DNA of 64,000 nt, from positions 1 to 64,000 of the forward strand of contig CBDASJ010000007.1 in the NCBI GenBank assembly GCA_965199555.1, read 5' to 3'. The notes beneath the pieces were generated by a model. That model saw only the letters and a list, made by a program, of their open reading frames with translations, did not search any database and was not told where the DNA came from. This document shows, one piece after another, positions 23,976 through 33,360 of the stretch. A program made the translations under genes and the position numbers. This DNA is from LMUY01 sp965199555. Lineage in GTDB: Bacteria; Pseudomonadota; Alphaproteobacteria; Acetobacterales; Acetobacteraceae. The first letter of the stretch is position 1; the number at the start of each line of letters is the position of its first letter.

Positions 23976-26900
23976 GTACGCTCGCCGACAAAGTCCGGGT
24001 TAACCGTCGCTTTCAGCGCTCTATCCGCGTTGATACCGACCTTGACGAACCGTCCTCGCTCGAAGGCTTTGTCTGCCCGTCTTCGACTGCCCAAGCCCTG
24101 CTGTCCATGGCGCGGCAAATTGTCGAGACGGGACAGGGTGCCTTCACCTGGACTGGTCCCTACGGCAGCGGCAAATCAAGTCTGGCAGTAGCACTGGCCG
24201 CGTTGCTTGGCGCTGACGCGCGCGCGCGCGCGCAAGCCCGCGCCGCTATTGGGCCGCAGGCCGCAGGCGAGCTGCTGTCTCTTCTCAAGGCCACCCGCAA
24301 GGGGTGGACAACCCTGCCGGTCGTTGGCAGCCGCACCGATGCGACGCTAGCCATCTCGGCAGCGCTTGACGGTCCCCGACGTGGTCGCAAGCGGACGAGC
24401 ATTACTGGCACAGAGGTGATCGAGAAACTCAAAACGGCGGCGGCTGCAACGTCTGGCGCAGGGCTCGTCGTTATCATCGATGAAATGGGCAAATTTCTCG
24501 AACATGCCGCCTTCGGTGATGCGGATGTCTATTTTTTCCAGCAACTCGCTGAAGCTGCATCGCGTAGCAACGGCCGGCTCATTGTCATTGGGATCCTGCA
24601 TCAGGCGTTCGACGACTACGCGCACCGGTTGACGCGCGAAGTGCGTGACGAGTGGCTTAAGATACAGGGCCGCTTTGCCGACGTGCCGATCAATGTCGCC
24701 GGCGAGGAGCAGATCGCGCTCATCGGGCATGCCATCGAAGCTGATGCACCACCCTCGATCCGACCGATTGCCTGCGGTATCGCCGCCGCCATTCAGCACA
24801 ACCGCCCCGGCACGGGATCGCATCTCGATCAGGAGCTGGTAGATTGCTGGCCTCTGCATCCCGTTGTCGCCTGTCTGCTCGGGCCGTTGTCGCGGCGCCG
24901 CTTCGGCCAGAACCAGCGCAGTGTTTTCGGCTTTCTCAATTCCGCAGAGCCGCATGGGTTTCAGGACTTCCTGCGGGCAACACCTGCCGACGACGACCAG
25001 ACGTATCAGCCGGCCATGCTATGGGACTATCTGCGCGCCAATCTTGAGCCCTCTATTCTGGCCTCGCCGGACGGTCATCGCTGGTCTCTCGCAGTCGAAG
25101 CCGTCGAGCGTTGTGAAGCGCGCGGGGGCGATCTCGACCACCTTCAGCTCGTCAAAACGATTGCGCTGATTGACCTGTTCAAGGAGCGGTCGGGCCTTCT
25201 GCCTTCCAGGAACGTACTTGCGCATGCGCTTCCGGCGCTGCCGACGGCACGGCTCACATCCATGCTGGACCAGCTCGCGACCTGGTCAATCATCATCTTC
25301 AAGAACTTTCTTGGCGCTTACGCCGTGTACGCTGGGAGCGATTTCGATATCGATGCTGCCGTCGGGCAGGCGCATGCACGCATGACGGGCGTTGACTTTG
25401 CGCGATTGCGCCATCTCGCCATGCTTCAACCTATTCTGGCCAAGCGGCATTACCATGCGACAGGCGCGCTTCGCTGGTTCGACATCGACATTGCACCCCT
25501 GACTGACGGCGCCGACTGCGTTCGCCGCTACCAGCCCCAGAACGGCGCGACCGGGCTTTTTCTTCTGCTCATTGCGACCCAAACCGAAACGCCAGCGAAG
25601 GCCCGCAAGCTCTGGGATCAGGCCGCAACGGCGACAGGGGACGTACCTGTTGCCGTGGGCTGGTCGCGCGACGGTTATACAATCCGCGAGCTGGCTCAGG
25701 AGCTATTGGCGCTGGAGACGGTTCGCGCCGAGCGTGCCGAGCTGAACGGTGATGCGGTCGCGAGGCGGGAGGTGACTGCCCGCATCGCGCGCGCAGCCGC
25801 CGATCTTGAGGAGCGGGTCCGGCAGGCGTTCCTATCTGCCGAATGGAAAGCAGCATCGGACAGCTCATCGGATGGAACGCTGACGATCCCACAGGATGCC
25901 GGCCTTGCCGGCTTGAATGCAGTTGCTTCTACCCTTGCCGACAGCCGCTATCCGCGCAGTCCGCGGGTGCATAACGAACTGCTTAACCGGATTAAGCCCT
26001 CAAGCAATGCCATTGCTGCCCAGAAAGCGCTGCTCAAGGCCATGGTCGATGGGCTTGGGCAGGCGCGTCTTGGCATCATCGGGTATCCATCCCACGGCGG
26101 GCTTTATTCCTCCCTTCTTGAAGCGACAGGCCTCTATCATCAGTCTGCGGTGGACGCGCAGGGCGGGTATCGTTTCACCGATCCACGCCCTGATGACGCG
26201 ACCAAACTGGGGCCATTGTGGCAGGCGGCCGACGAGTTCTTCCAATCTGCCGGCGCGGCTGGAGCGAGCCTGCGCAATTTGTTCGACCTGTGGCAGGCGC
26301 CTCCTTATGGATTGCGCGATGGGCTGTTCCCCGTCTTTGCCATCGCCTACATCCTCAGTAGGACTGATACGTTTGCCATCTACCTCAACGAGGCGTTCCA
26401 GCCCCGGCTTACTTCCCTTCTGACCGACCGCCTCGCGCAGGACCCCAGCTGTATCCGCGTGCGATGGAGCACGGTCACCGACTTTCATCGGCGCATTTTG
26501 TCTGGTGTTGCCGAAGCCATCGCGTCGCACGGCGGACTGCCGGACGGTCACACCGTTGCTGAACCGCTCGAAATTGCACGGGGCCTTGTCGGCGTCATCA
26601 CGTGCCTCAAGCCTTGGACCCTCAAGACAGGCCGCCTGTCACCGACGGCTGTGCAGGTTCGTAACCTCGCCAAGCTTGCGAACGACCCCAACAAGTTTCT
26701 TCTCGACGATATTCCCGCTGTGTTCGGCGATCCCGAACAGAGCGGCGCAACCCAGGCCGTTGATGCCTTGCCGATCATCTCGGCAGTGCGAAAGGGCCTC
26801 GACGAGTTGGTGGGCGCCTATCCCGGTATGCTGCGTGAACTGGCGGCGACCATGCTGCATGAGCTCCGCATTCCGGACGGCACCAAGCAAGAAATCACCG

Positions 26901-27406
26901 AACTGCACCTTCGCGCCGAAACCGTTCGAGGGCTGACTGGCAACTATCGGCTCGACGCTTTCGCCACTCGGCTGACAAGCTTTACCGGGACCGAAGAAGA
27001 GATCGAGGGCATTGCCAGCCTTGCTGCCAACAAGCCGCCCCGCGACTGGGTGGACCGCGACATTGATCAGGCGCGGATTGAGATTGGCGCACTGGCGCAA
27101 GAGTTTGCACGGGCCGAGGGCCTTGCCCATGTCAAAGGCCGGGGAGATACGCGCCGCGCCATCTCGGTGATTTTTGGCGATCCAACGCGCCCGTCGCCGG
27201 TGACGTCGGAGTTTGATATTGCGGTCAATCAGCAGTCCGAGGTCGATCTGCTGGTGACAGCATTCGCCGCCGTCGTCGCCAAGACCAACCCAAGCCGTGA
27301 CATCATCCTTGCGGCGCTGGTCGAGTTGGGTAGCCAATTCACCGAAAACCCGCCCGTCGTGACGCAACTGGCCACCACCCGCACACTCAAGCGTCGGAGA
27401 GCCTGA
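23972..27406 (+). CDS. sspC: Large P-loop ATPase of the phosphorothioation locus (SspC-like)
   Basis: An 1144-residue soluble ATPase. The Walker A is GPYGSGKS at residues 62-69, the Walker B is GLVVIIDEMGKF with D170/E171, and sensor-like GRLIVIGILHQAFDDYAHRL follows. The remaining 900 residues are helical with no other motif I recognise. The start overlaps the DUF4007 gene and the stop overlaps sspD (TGATG), so the genes form one translationally linked operon. In Ssp systems SspC is an ATPase required for modification; the match here rests on gene order and domain type. The frame is intact over 3.4 kb, in contrast to the gene before it. Confidence 0.78.
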   Translation: MSTLADKVRVNRRFQRSIRVDTDLDEPSSLEGFVCPSSTAQALLSMARQIVETGQGAFTWTGPYGSGKSSLAVALAALLGADARARAQARAAIGPQAAGELLSLLKATRKGWTTLPVVGSRTDATLAISAALDGPRRGRKRTSITGTEVIEKLKTAAAATSGAGLVVIIDEMGKFLEHAAFGDADVYFFQQLAEAASRSNGRLIVIGILHQAFDDYAHRLTREVRDEWLKIQGRFADVPINVAGEEQIALIGHAIEADAPPSIRPIACGIAAAIQHNRPGTGSHLDQELVDCWPLHPVVACLLGPLSRRRFGQNQRSVFGFLNSAEPHGFQDFLRATPADDDQTYQPAMLWDYLRANLEPSILASPDGHRWSLAVEAVERCEARGGDLDHLQLVKTIALIDLFKERSGLLPSRNVLAHALPALPTARLTSMLDQLATWSIIIFKNFLGAYAVYAGSDFDIDAAVGQAHARMTGVDFARLRHLAMLQPILAKRHYHATGALRWFDIDIAPLTDGADCVRRYQPQNGATGLFLLLIATQTETPAKARKLWDQAATATGDVPVAVGWSRDGYTIRELAQELLALETVRAERAELNGDAVARREVTARIARAAADLEERVRQAFLSAEWKAASDSSSDGTLTIPQDAGLAGLNAVASTLADSRYPRSPRVHNELLNRIKPSSNAIAAQKALLKAMVDGLGQARLGIIGYPSHGGLYSSLLEATGLYHQSAVDAQGGYRFTDPRPDDATKLGPLWQAADEFFQSAGAAGASLRNLFDLWQAPPYGLRDGLFPVFAIAYILSRTDTFAIYLNEAFQPRLTSLLTDRLAQDPSCIRVRWSTVTDFHRRILSGVAEAIASHGGLPDGHTVAEPLEIARGLVGVITCLKPWTLKTGRLSPTAVQVRNLAKLANDPNKFLLDDIPAVFGDPEQSGATQAVDALPIISAVRKGLDELVGAYPGMLRELAATMLHELRIPDGTKQEITELHLRAETVRGLTGNYRLDAFATRLTSFTGTEEEIEGIASLAANKPPRDWVDRDIDQARIEIGALAQEFARAEGLAHVKGRGDTRRAISVIFGDPTRPSPVTSEFDIAVNQQSEVDLLVTAFAAVVAKTNPSRDIILAALVELGSQFTENPPVVTQLATTRTLKRRRA

Positions 27407-28251
27407 TGACACCTGGCATTGCGGCCGAACGGCATGTGCTAGGGCTTTCCGGGGGGCGGGACAGTGCCGCCCTGGCGGTGTTCATGCGCCAGCATCACCC
27501 AGAACTGACCGTCGAGTATTTTTTTACCGATACGGGCAAAGAACTTCCCGAGGTCTATGAATTCCTCGGCCGCCTAGAAGGATTCCTGGGTAAGCCGATC
27601 GAGCGCCTCAATCCGGACCGCGACTTTGATTTCTGGCTCACCCAATACAAGCACTTCCTGCCATCGCCGAAGACGCGATGGTGTACGCGCCAGCTCAAAA
27701 TCAGGCCCTTCGAGCAGTGGCTGCAACCGTCGCTGGACGCTGGCACCAAGGTCGTCAGCTATGTCGCCATCCGCGCCGATGAGGATTACCGCGAGGGCTA
27801 TACCGCCACCAATCCGAATATGACGGTCCGCCTCCCCTTCCGCGAAGCCAGCGTGGACAAAGCCGGTGTGCTCGACATCCTGGAGGCTTCGGGCGTCGGC
27901 CTTCCCGACTATTACAAATGGCGCTCACGCAGCGGCTGCACCTTTTGTTTTTTCCAACAGAAGATCGAGTGGGTGCGACTGATGGAAGAGCATCCCGATG
28001 CCTATGAAGATGCAAAGCTCTATGAAAAGAATGCCGTCGAGCACGGTTCCCCCTTCACCTGGAGCCAGGGTGAATCGCTGATCGAGCTCGCGCAGCCAGA
28101 GCGCATCCAGCAAATCCGCGACGACCATGCCAAGCGCATGACGCGCTTGAAGGGCAAGCAGCAGGTCAATCCTCTGCGGTCCGGCGGAGAGCCGCTCGAT
28201 CTTGATGAGCTATATGGGTCCGCCAAAGTTTGCCTGGCCTGCCACAAATGA
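27406..28251 (+). CDS. sspD: PAPS-reductase/ATP-pyrophosphatase-like protein (SspD/DndC-like)
   Basis: A 281-residue adenine-nucleotide alpha-hydrolase. The PP-loop is LGLSGGRDSAAL (residues about 13-24). It is followed by YFFTDTGKELPEVYEFLGRL, KTRWCTRQLKIRPFE and SGCTFCFFQQKIEW, with a last pair in KVCLACHK. The four cysteines (CT, CTFC, CLAC) could hold an iron-sulfur cluster, as in DndC. In phosphorothioation this enzyme uses ATP to activate the DNA backbone or transfer sulfur. It sits between the ATPase and the GIY-YIG-like gene and overlaps both (TGATG upstream, ATGA downstream). Confidence 0.85.
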   Translation: MTPGIAAERHVLGLSGGRDSAALAVFMRQHHPELTVEYFFTDTGKELPEVYEFLGRLEGFLGKPIERLNPDRDFDFWLTQYKHFLPSPKTRWCTRQLKIRPFEQWLQPSLDAGTKVVSYVAIRADEDYREGYTATNPNMTVRLPFREASVDKAGVLDILEASGVGLPDYYKWRSRSGCTFCFFQQKIEWVRLMEEHPDAYEDAKLYEKNAVEHGSPFTWSQGESLIELAQPERIQQIRDDHAKRMTRLKGKQQVNPLRSGGEPLDLDELYGSAKVCLACHK

Positions 28252-28934
28252 CCGGCAGCTCCCGAACCGGCTTTCAAGAATTTCAAGGCACCCGGGTTTC
28301 TTACGTCCCGGACAAGCCCGGACTCTATGCATGGTACTATCGCCCGACGACGGTTCGCCGTGAATTCACGCCCGGCACGCTGACGCGCTTTCTGTCGTCC
28401 GAGACCAGGATCACGACCCATGTCCATCAGCGCTACGGTGTACGCACGATCGGTCAGTCGATCGGCGAAACTTTCCTGGGCGCTGAGCAGCAGGCCGTCG
28501 GTGCTGCGGTTGTAGAAGCCTTTGACGAGGCTGAGCCTTTTCTCGACTGGTTTTTTCGCTCCGAGCAGTTCGTTCATTTCTGCCGGCCTGTCTACATCGG
28601 GATCGCGCGGAATCTTTATGAGCGGGTCTACAGCCAGCACTATCTGTCATTGACTGACTATTGGGATGACACCTCCCAGGTGAGCCGTTTCATTGCAGCA
28701 AACAGCCAGACAACTGTCCAGAACGTCATGGATCGCCTCGACATCCCTCACTCGTTCGCCCTCGAAGCCAGGGTTCGGGGAATCTCCTCGAAAGACTTGA
28801 TGGTGTCGGTTTTGGAGACGGATGAAATGCCACCTGACATCGGCCCCGACACGCCGACTTCGGATTCGTCGACGCGACGTGCACTTGAGCGGCTGCTCCA
28901 ACTGCTGTCCGACCCTATTTGCGGGAGACGCTAA
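28248..28934 (+). CDS. GIY-YIG-like protein embedded in the phosphorothioation operon
   Basis: A 228-residue protein with the start overlapping the sspD stop. Near residue 24 it has PGLYAWYYRPT, and near residue 114 RPVYIGIARNLYERVYSQH. These correspond to the GIY and YIG strands with the following R and H of GIY-YIG nucleases; a later segment SFALEARVRGISSKDLMVSV supplies a glutamate in about the right place. The ~60-residue insert between the two motifs (TTHVHQRYGVRTIGQSIGE and onward) resembles restriction enzymes of the Eco29kI type more than UvrC. It may be a nicking or restriction component. I do not recall it as standard in described Ssp sets. Confidence 0.55.
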   Translation: MTGSSRTGFQEFQGTRVSYVPDKPGLYAWYYRPTTVRREFTPGTLTRFLSSETRITTHVHQRYGVRTIGQSIGETFLGAEQQAVGAAVVEAFDEAEPFLDWFFRSEQFVHFCRPVYIGIARNLYERVYSQHYLSLTDYWDDTSQVSRFIAANSQTTVQNVMDRLDIPHSFALEARVRGISSKDLMVSVLETDEMPPDIGPDTPTSDSSTRRALERLLQLLSDPICGRR

Positions 28935-28936
28935 TC

Positions 28937-31357
28937 ATGTCGTTCACCTTCTCCGTCCAGAAATCTCCCGCCTATGGCACCTACGGTGAATTCTCGGTCG
29001 GCAGCGGCAGCTCGCAAATTCGTGCGCAGTATCTCCTCACAAAAATCCGCCCCGGCCAGCAAGGGCATTGGGAGAATCAACTCGCATCGCAGATGGCACC
29101 ATGGCGCGAGATTTTCAAAATCGAGGAGCTGTCGTTCGACGAACTCATCCAGCGCGATCTCGATGATAGCCGGGTCGCGCACGATCTGATACCTTACCTA
29201 CTCGGAGAGACAGGCCAGCATGCGCGGTTTTTCCCGCCCGTCCTTGCCGTGCTCGTACCCAAGCGTGAATCGCGCAGCGGCATCGGTCCCCGCTATCCAG
29301 CGCCGACCACACAGGGACAGACCTGCACTTACGGCGACCTATTCGACTTTGAGAAGGCCGTCATGGACGGCCAGGTCAGTCCGCTTGGTGTTATCCGCTA
29401 CAATACCCAGAGATCGGCGATCGTCATCGTCGATGGGCAGCACCGGGCGATGGCGATCCTTGCGCTGCATCGCCAGATCAACAAGAGCTGGGGTGCCGAC
29501 CCGTTCGCCCCCTATTACAGCCACATCCAGGTCGATCCCGAGACTGTCGCGCACATCGAGCTTCCCGTCTGCATCATCTTCTTCCCGGACTTGCATGAAG
29601 ATCGGCTGGACTTCAAAGAGAAGGGCGTCGATCTCGTTTCTGTCTGCCGTGAGATATTCATTGTCGTAAACCGTCAGGCTAAACAAGTCAGCAAATCCCG
29701 TGAGCTTCTGCTCGATGACGAAGACTTCGCGGCTTTCATGATGCGGCGCACGCTCACCCGCTTCAAAGATCGAGCAGATGACTCTCCTGGCGCCGCTCGC
29801 ATCTACTCCTTCGCCTTTGGGGACTCTGAGGCCGACAACGGCAGCCAGGTGATGGCGGGCCAGCTGGAACTGTGCAGCGCAGTCGCCCTCCACAAGATGC
29901 ATGCCGCCGCCGGCTTCGGCCTGCCTGCTGCGTTCAACCTCACGAAGAGCGCCGACATCACTGACGGCCGCAACGTCCGCAATCCGATACGGCCGGCTGA
30001 AATCCTGACGGGGGCTAACGGCCCCGCCCTTGAGTCGATCAGCCGCCGGTCTGCCAAGACCCACAAGCCCGACGATGTCGAATTTGTTGCCGCGAAAATC
30101 GGCGAGCTGACTGACCGCATTATGCTTCCGCTGTTCGATCGGCTGCGGCCCTATGCATCCCACAATCAAGCCACGCGGCAACTTCTAGAAGCACTCAATG
30201 ACCCGACCGCGCTCGCCGATCCTGTGCAGGCCAAATGCCGTTCGCTCCTATTTGACGGAACAGGCAACCGCCACGTGTTCGAGGAACATATCGGGCGCCT
30301 GAAGGAAAACATCGCCGAGGTCAAAGCACAGGGACAAACCGTTCCGACGCATCTGACGCAGCAATTGACCTATTGCGATTCGGTGAGCCGCGCTCTTCTC
30401 GATCGGGAAGAAGCAGTCAAACTGAACCGCTCGTACATCCTGTTCAACATCGACGTTCCAAATTTTGGGGCGCGCGAAAAGGCAACAGTCGAGGCTGACG
30501 TCAAAGAACTCCGGGCGCGCGGCAGGGCCATCTTCGACACGCTTTCAACGCAGGCTTTTCAGCTCGGTTATCTGATGGCCGTTCTCAGCCATGTAGAAAT
30601 TCTTCTGCCTGCGGCCGCCACGTACGACGACCGGCTCGCCACGACGGATTTTGTCTCGATGCTCTACCTTGCCGGCCTGAATAGCTTCTTTGCTGTTCCC
30701 GCCGCCCGCCACAGGACCTTGAGCGGTTATGTCAGTGAACCCCGTGCTCGCGCTTTTGAGGCAAGCCAGTCCGGATTCCGTGGACTGCTCGCCGCCACCA
30801 ATGTGCGCGAGCTCAACGAGAAGCAGTGGGAATTCTTCCGTTATATGATTCTTGAGATCGTCCATTCGCGCCTAGCGTCAACCGCTGTGCTGGAGGTCCT
30901 GAACGCTCCTGAGAATACGAGTCACACGGCTCGGTTCCGGGCGTCGTTGGCGGCCGTTGCAGATGACATTGAGACACTGCGCAGTCGGCTTTTCGAGGCC
31001 GCCGTGCGCACCGCTCAGGGAACACCGGACTTCCGGCGCGAGGTCGATATGCTGGGCATGCAGGCGAAAGCCAACGGCAAGACGGACGACGAGGCGAAGT
31101 TGTTGATCGATGCTGCCGTCGCAGCCAAGCGAACAGAAACCATCGAAATCTGCAAAGCGCATCTGAAGACCAGTCTTGGCCGGTTGGAATCTTCCGTGCA
31201 AATCCAGCGGCGTCTTGCACCGTCGGCAACGGTCACAGCTACGGGTGAAAGCGATAGCCCGGATGCCGAGCCCGCGGTTGAGCAAACCGATCTCGAAGTC
31301 GCGGTGGCGGCGGATCATCTGCAACATCCATCCGAAGACGACGACAAGGTCGAGTGA
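28937..31357 (+). CDS. dndB: DndB-like DGQHR-domain protein
   Basis: An 806-residue protein. The hallmark DGQHR box is in IVIVDGQHRAMAILALHRQI (about residues 163-182), after IRYNTQRSA; a second conserved patch is IFIVVNRQAKQVSKSRELLL. The start MSFTFSVQ at 28937 follows a GGGAG box and comes two bases after the GIY-YIG gene stop. DndB is a regulator of dnd expression; here it is about twice the usual DndB length, and the C-terminal half is helical and unassigned. It may act on the palindrome between sspA and sspB. The stop is 9 bases before the methyltransferase start. Confidence 0.75.
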   Translation: MSFTFSVQKSPAYGTYGEFSVGSGSSQIRAQYLLTKIRPGQQGHWENQLASQMAPWREIFKIEELSFDELIQRDLDDSRVAHDLIPYLLGETGQHARFFPPVLAVLVPKRESRSGIGPRYPAPTTQGQTCTYGDLFDFEKAVMDGQVSPLGVIRYNTQRSAIVIVDGQHRAMAILALHRQINKSWGADPFAPYYSHIQVDPETVAHIELPVCIIFFPDLHEDRLDFKEKGVDLVSVCREIFIVVNRQAKQVSKSRELLLDDEDFAAFMMRRTLTRFKDRADDSPGAARIYSFAFGDSEADNGSQVMAGQLELCSAVALHKMHAAAGFGLPAAFNLTKSADITDGRNVRNPIRPAEILTGANGPALESISRRSAKTHKPDDVEFVAAKIGELTDRIMLPLFDRLRPYASHNQATRQLLEALNDPTALADPVQAKCRSLLFDGTGNRHVFEEHIGRLKENIAEVKAQGQTVPTHLTQQLTYCDSVSRALLDREEAVKLNRSYILFNIDVPNFGAREKATVEADVKELRARGRAIFDTLSTQAFQLGYLMAVLSHVEILLPAAATYDDRLATTDFVSMLYLAGLNSFFAVPAARHRTLSGYVSEPRARAFEASQSGFRGLLAATNVRELNEKQWEFFRYMILEIVHSRLASTAVLEVLNAPENTSHTARFRASLAAVADDIETLRSRLFEAAVRTAQGTPDFRREVDMLGMQAKANGKTDDEAKLLIDAAVAAKRTETIEICKAHLKTSLGRLESSVQIQRRLAPSATVTATGESDSPDAEPAVEQTDLEVAVAADHLQHPSEDDDKVE

Positions 31358-31366
31358 TCTGGTAGA

Positions 31367-33322
31367 ATGAGCACGCGCCATGCCGATGCCGGCAAACGCG
31401 TCGGCGGCGCGCTCTATTTGCACGTCTCTGCCCTGTCAGGTGCGAACCAGGTGACGCAGGAGCGCATCGAACGAGCGGCTGCTGCGGCTGAGCGACCGGA
31501 CTGGAATGTCGCCAAGGTGCAGCGGGACGCGGTGTCGCTCCTGATCTACGAGGCGTTCGACGAGGTTGCCTTCCCTGCCCTGCTCGCCGCCGTGCGCGTT
31601 AACCTCGGCGACGGCACCGTGACCCGCACCGACTATCGGGCGCGCGCCAACCCGCCCATCCTGCACAGGAAGGAAACCTTGCTGCGGCCTGACGATCCCT
31701 GGCGCCCAGCTTTTGCCGCGCTGACGCGGCTGGCGGAGGAGCACAAGCTGTTCGCCGAGCCGCACCGCATTGGCACCCGCAAGGCGTGGCTGGAGCGTGT
31801 GGAGGCCGCAGGTCTCGTCGTGCAGGGCGCCAGGTTGCTGCGCCGTGAGACCGTGCCTGTGGATGTCGTGCGGCACCGCACCGCCATCATCCGCCGGGAC
31901 CTGTCCCAGCCGGTTCAGATGCTGGTTTCGCACCGGATCGTCACCGAAAGCACGACAGTGCTCGATTACGGGTGCGGCCAGGGCGACGACGTTGCAGCGC
32001 TCGTATCGGGCGGTTTCCAGGCGTTCGGGTGGGACCCCCACTACGCACCCGACGGCCCCCGCTGCCCGGCGGATGTCGTCAACCTTGGCTTCGTGTTGAA
32101 CGTCATTGAGGATCGCCACGAGCGCGCCGAGACTCTGTTGGCCGCATACGGCTTTGCGCGACGGGCTCTGTCGATCGCTGTCATGCCGCTGGGCAAGTAC
32201 ACGTTCGACGGTCTCAAGCCCTACGGTGATGGCTATGTCACCGCGCGCGGAACGTTCCAGAAATACTTCGCTCAGCAGGAGCTACGCGATTTCATTGCGG
32301 AGGCGCTTGGCGAGGCCCCCGTGGCTTTTGCTCCCGGCATCTTTGTCGTCTTTCGCGACAAGGAGCTTGAACAGGAAGTGCTGCTCAAACGTCAGGCCCG
32401 GGCTATCGTCCGCCCGGTCGGGCTGCGGTCCCCAGAGCGTGAACGGCGGACTTTGCCGGCGCGCCCAGAGTTGGCCGAGCGGATCAGACCAGAACTCGAT
32501 ATTCTCTGGACGGCGCTGGTGGAGCGCGGCCGTGTGCTCGATGCGGAGGAATTTCCGAATGATCTGCATGACCGGCTCCGTGCCGCCAAAGTGGCGCCAG
32601 CGCGGGCGGTGGAATATTGCCTGTCAGACCCGACCAACCGAGACCTGCTGGCGGCAGCAGCGGCCACCCGCCGTGAGGATCTTCTTATCCATCTCGCGTT
32701 GACTGTATTTCCCGGTGCGCCCCGTTACACGACGCTGCCGCGCCCGATCCAGAGAGACCTGCGCGCCTTTTTTGGCAGCCACGGGGCGGCCATGCAGGCA
32801 GCCAATGCGCTTCTCTTCTCCGTGGGCAAGGCAGAGGCCATCTGCGACGGCATCAGCGCTGCCGTCACGATGGGGCTTGGCGCAATGCGGGATGGCAACA
32901 CCTTTCGCATGCACGCGCCCGTTCTGAACCGCTTGCCAGCCGCTCTGCGCGTGCTAGTGGGCTGCGCCGGTGTCCTGCGCGGCGGCACAGAGGGTGCTGA
33001 TTTCATCGACATCAAAACGGACGGCCGCCGGGTTGGCTTCATCGCCTGTACGGATGTGACGGCTCGTCTGCCCGTCTACACCGAGCGCACGCGGGTCGAT
33101 CTTGGCCGTCTCCGGGTGACGGTTGACCAACCTGAAGGCATGATCCTTTATCTCAAGGGGCGTTTTCTGCCCGCCGACACGCCGGGCGTGGCCGAACAGC
33201 TCCTGTTTGACGAAAAGCTCCTCAAGGCGGGGCTCGTGGATGCGGAAGGAAAGGGGCCGCGCTATGCCGAATTGCAGGTGCTGTTACGGCTACCAAGACA
33301 GAAATCGTTCGAGCGTGTATGA
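31367..33322 (+). CDS. DNA phosphorothioation-associated putative methyltransferase
   Basis: A 651-residue protein. A Rossmann methyltransferase motif is at about residues 197-210 (TTVLDYGCGQGDDVAALVS), followed by FGWDPHYAP, a VNLGFVLNVIED segment and RARRALSIAVM-type strands. N- and C-terminal extensions of about 190 and 300 residues have no assigned fold. This matches the family annotated as phosphorothioation-dependent or -associated methyltransferase (TIGR04096 as I recall it), found next to dnd genes. The substrate is unknown, perhaps DNA. It closes the plus-strand operon; the next genes converge from the other strand, leaving 38 bases between stops. Confidence 0.78.
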   Translation: MSTRHADAGKRVGGALYLHVSALSGANQVTQERIERAAAAAERPDWNVAKVQRDAVSLLIYEAFDEVAFPALLAAVRVNLGDGTVTRTDYRARANPPILHRKETLLRPDDPWRPAFAALTRLAEEHKLFAEPHRIGTRKAWLERVEAAGLVVQGARLLRRETVPVDVVRHRTAIIRRDLSQPVQMLVSHRIVTESTTVLDYGCGQGDDVAALVSGGFQAFGWDPHYAPDGPRCPADVVNLGFVLNVIEDRHERAETLLAAYGFARRALSIAVMPLGKYTFDGLKPYGDGYVTARGTFQKYFAQQELRDFIAEALGEAPVAFAPGIFVVFRDKELEQEVLLKRQARAIVRPVGLRSPERERRTLPARPELAERIRPELDILWTALVERGRVLDAEEFPNDLHDRLRAAKVAPARAVEYCLSDPTNRDLLAAAAATRREDLLIHLALTVFPGAPRYTTLPRPIQRDLRAFFGSHGAAMQAANALLFSVGKAEAICDGISAAVTMGLGAMRDGNTFRMHAPVLNRLPAALRVLVGCAGVLRGGTEGADFIDIKTDGRRVGFIACTDVTARLPVYTERTRVDLGRLRVTVDQPEGMILYLKGRFLPADTPGVAEQLLFDEKLLKAGLVDAEGKGPRYAELQVLLRLPRQKSFERV

Positions 33323-33360
33323 ATGCACGTTGCCAACAAAACTATAACTGATTCACACAG

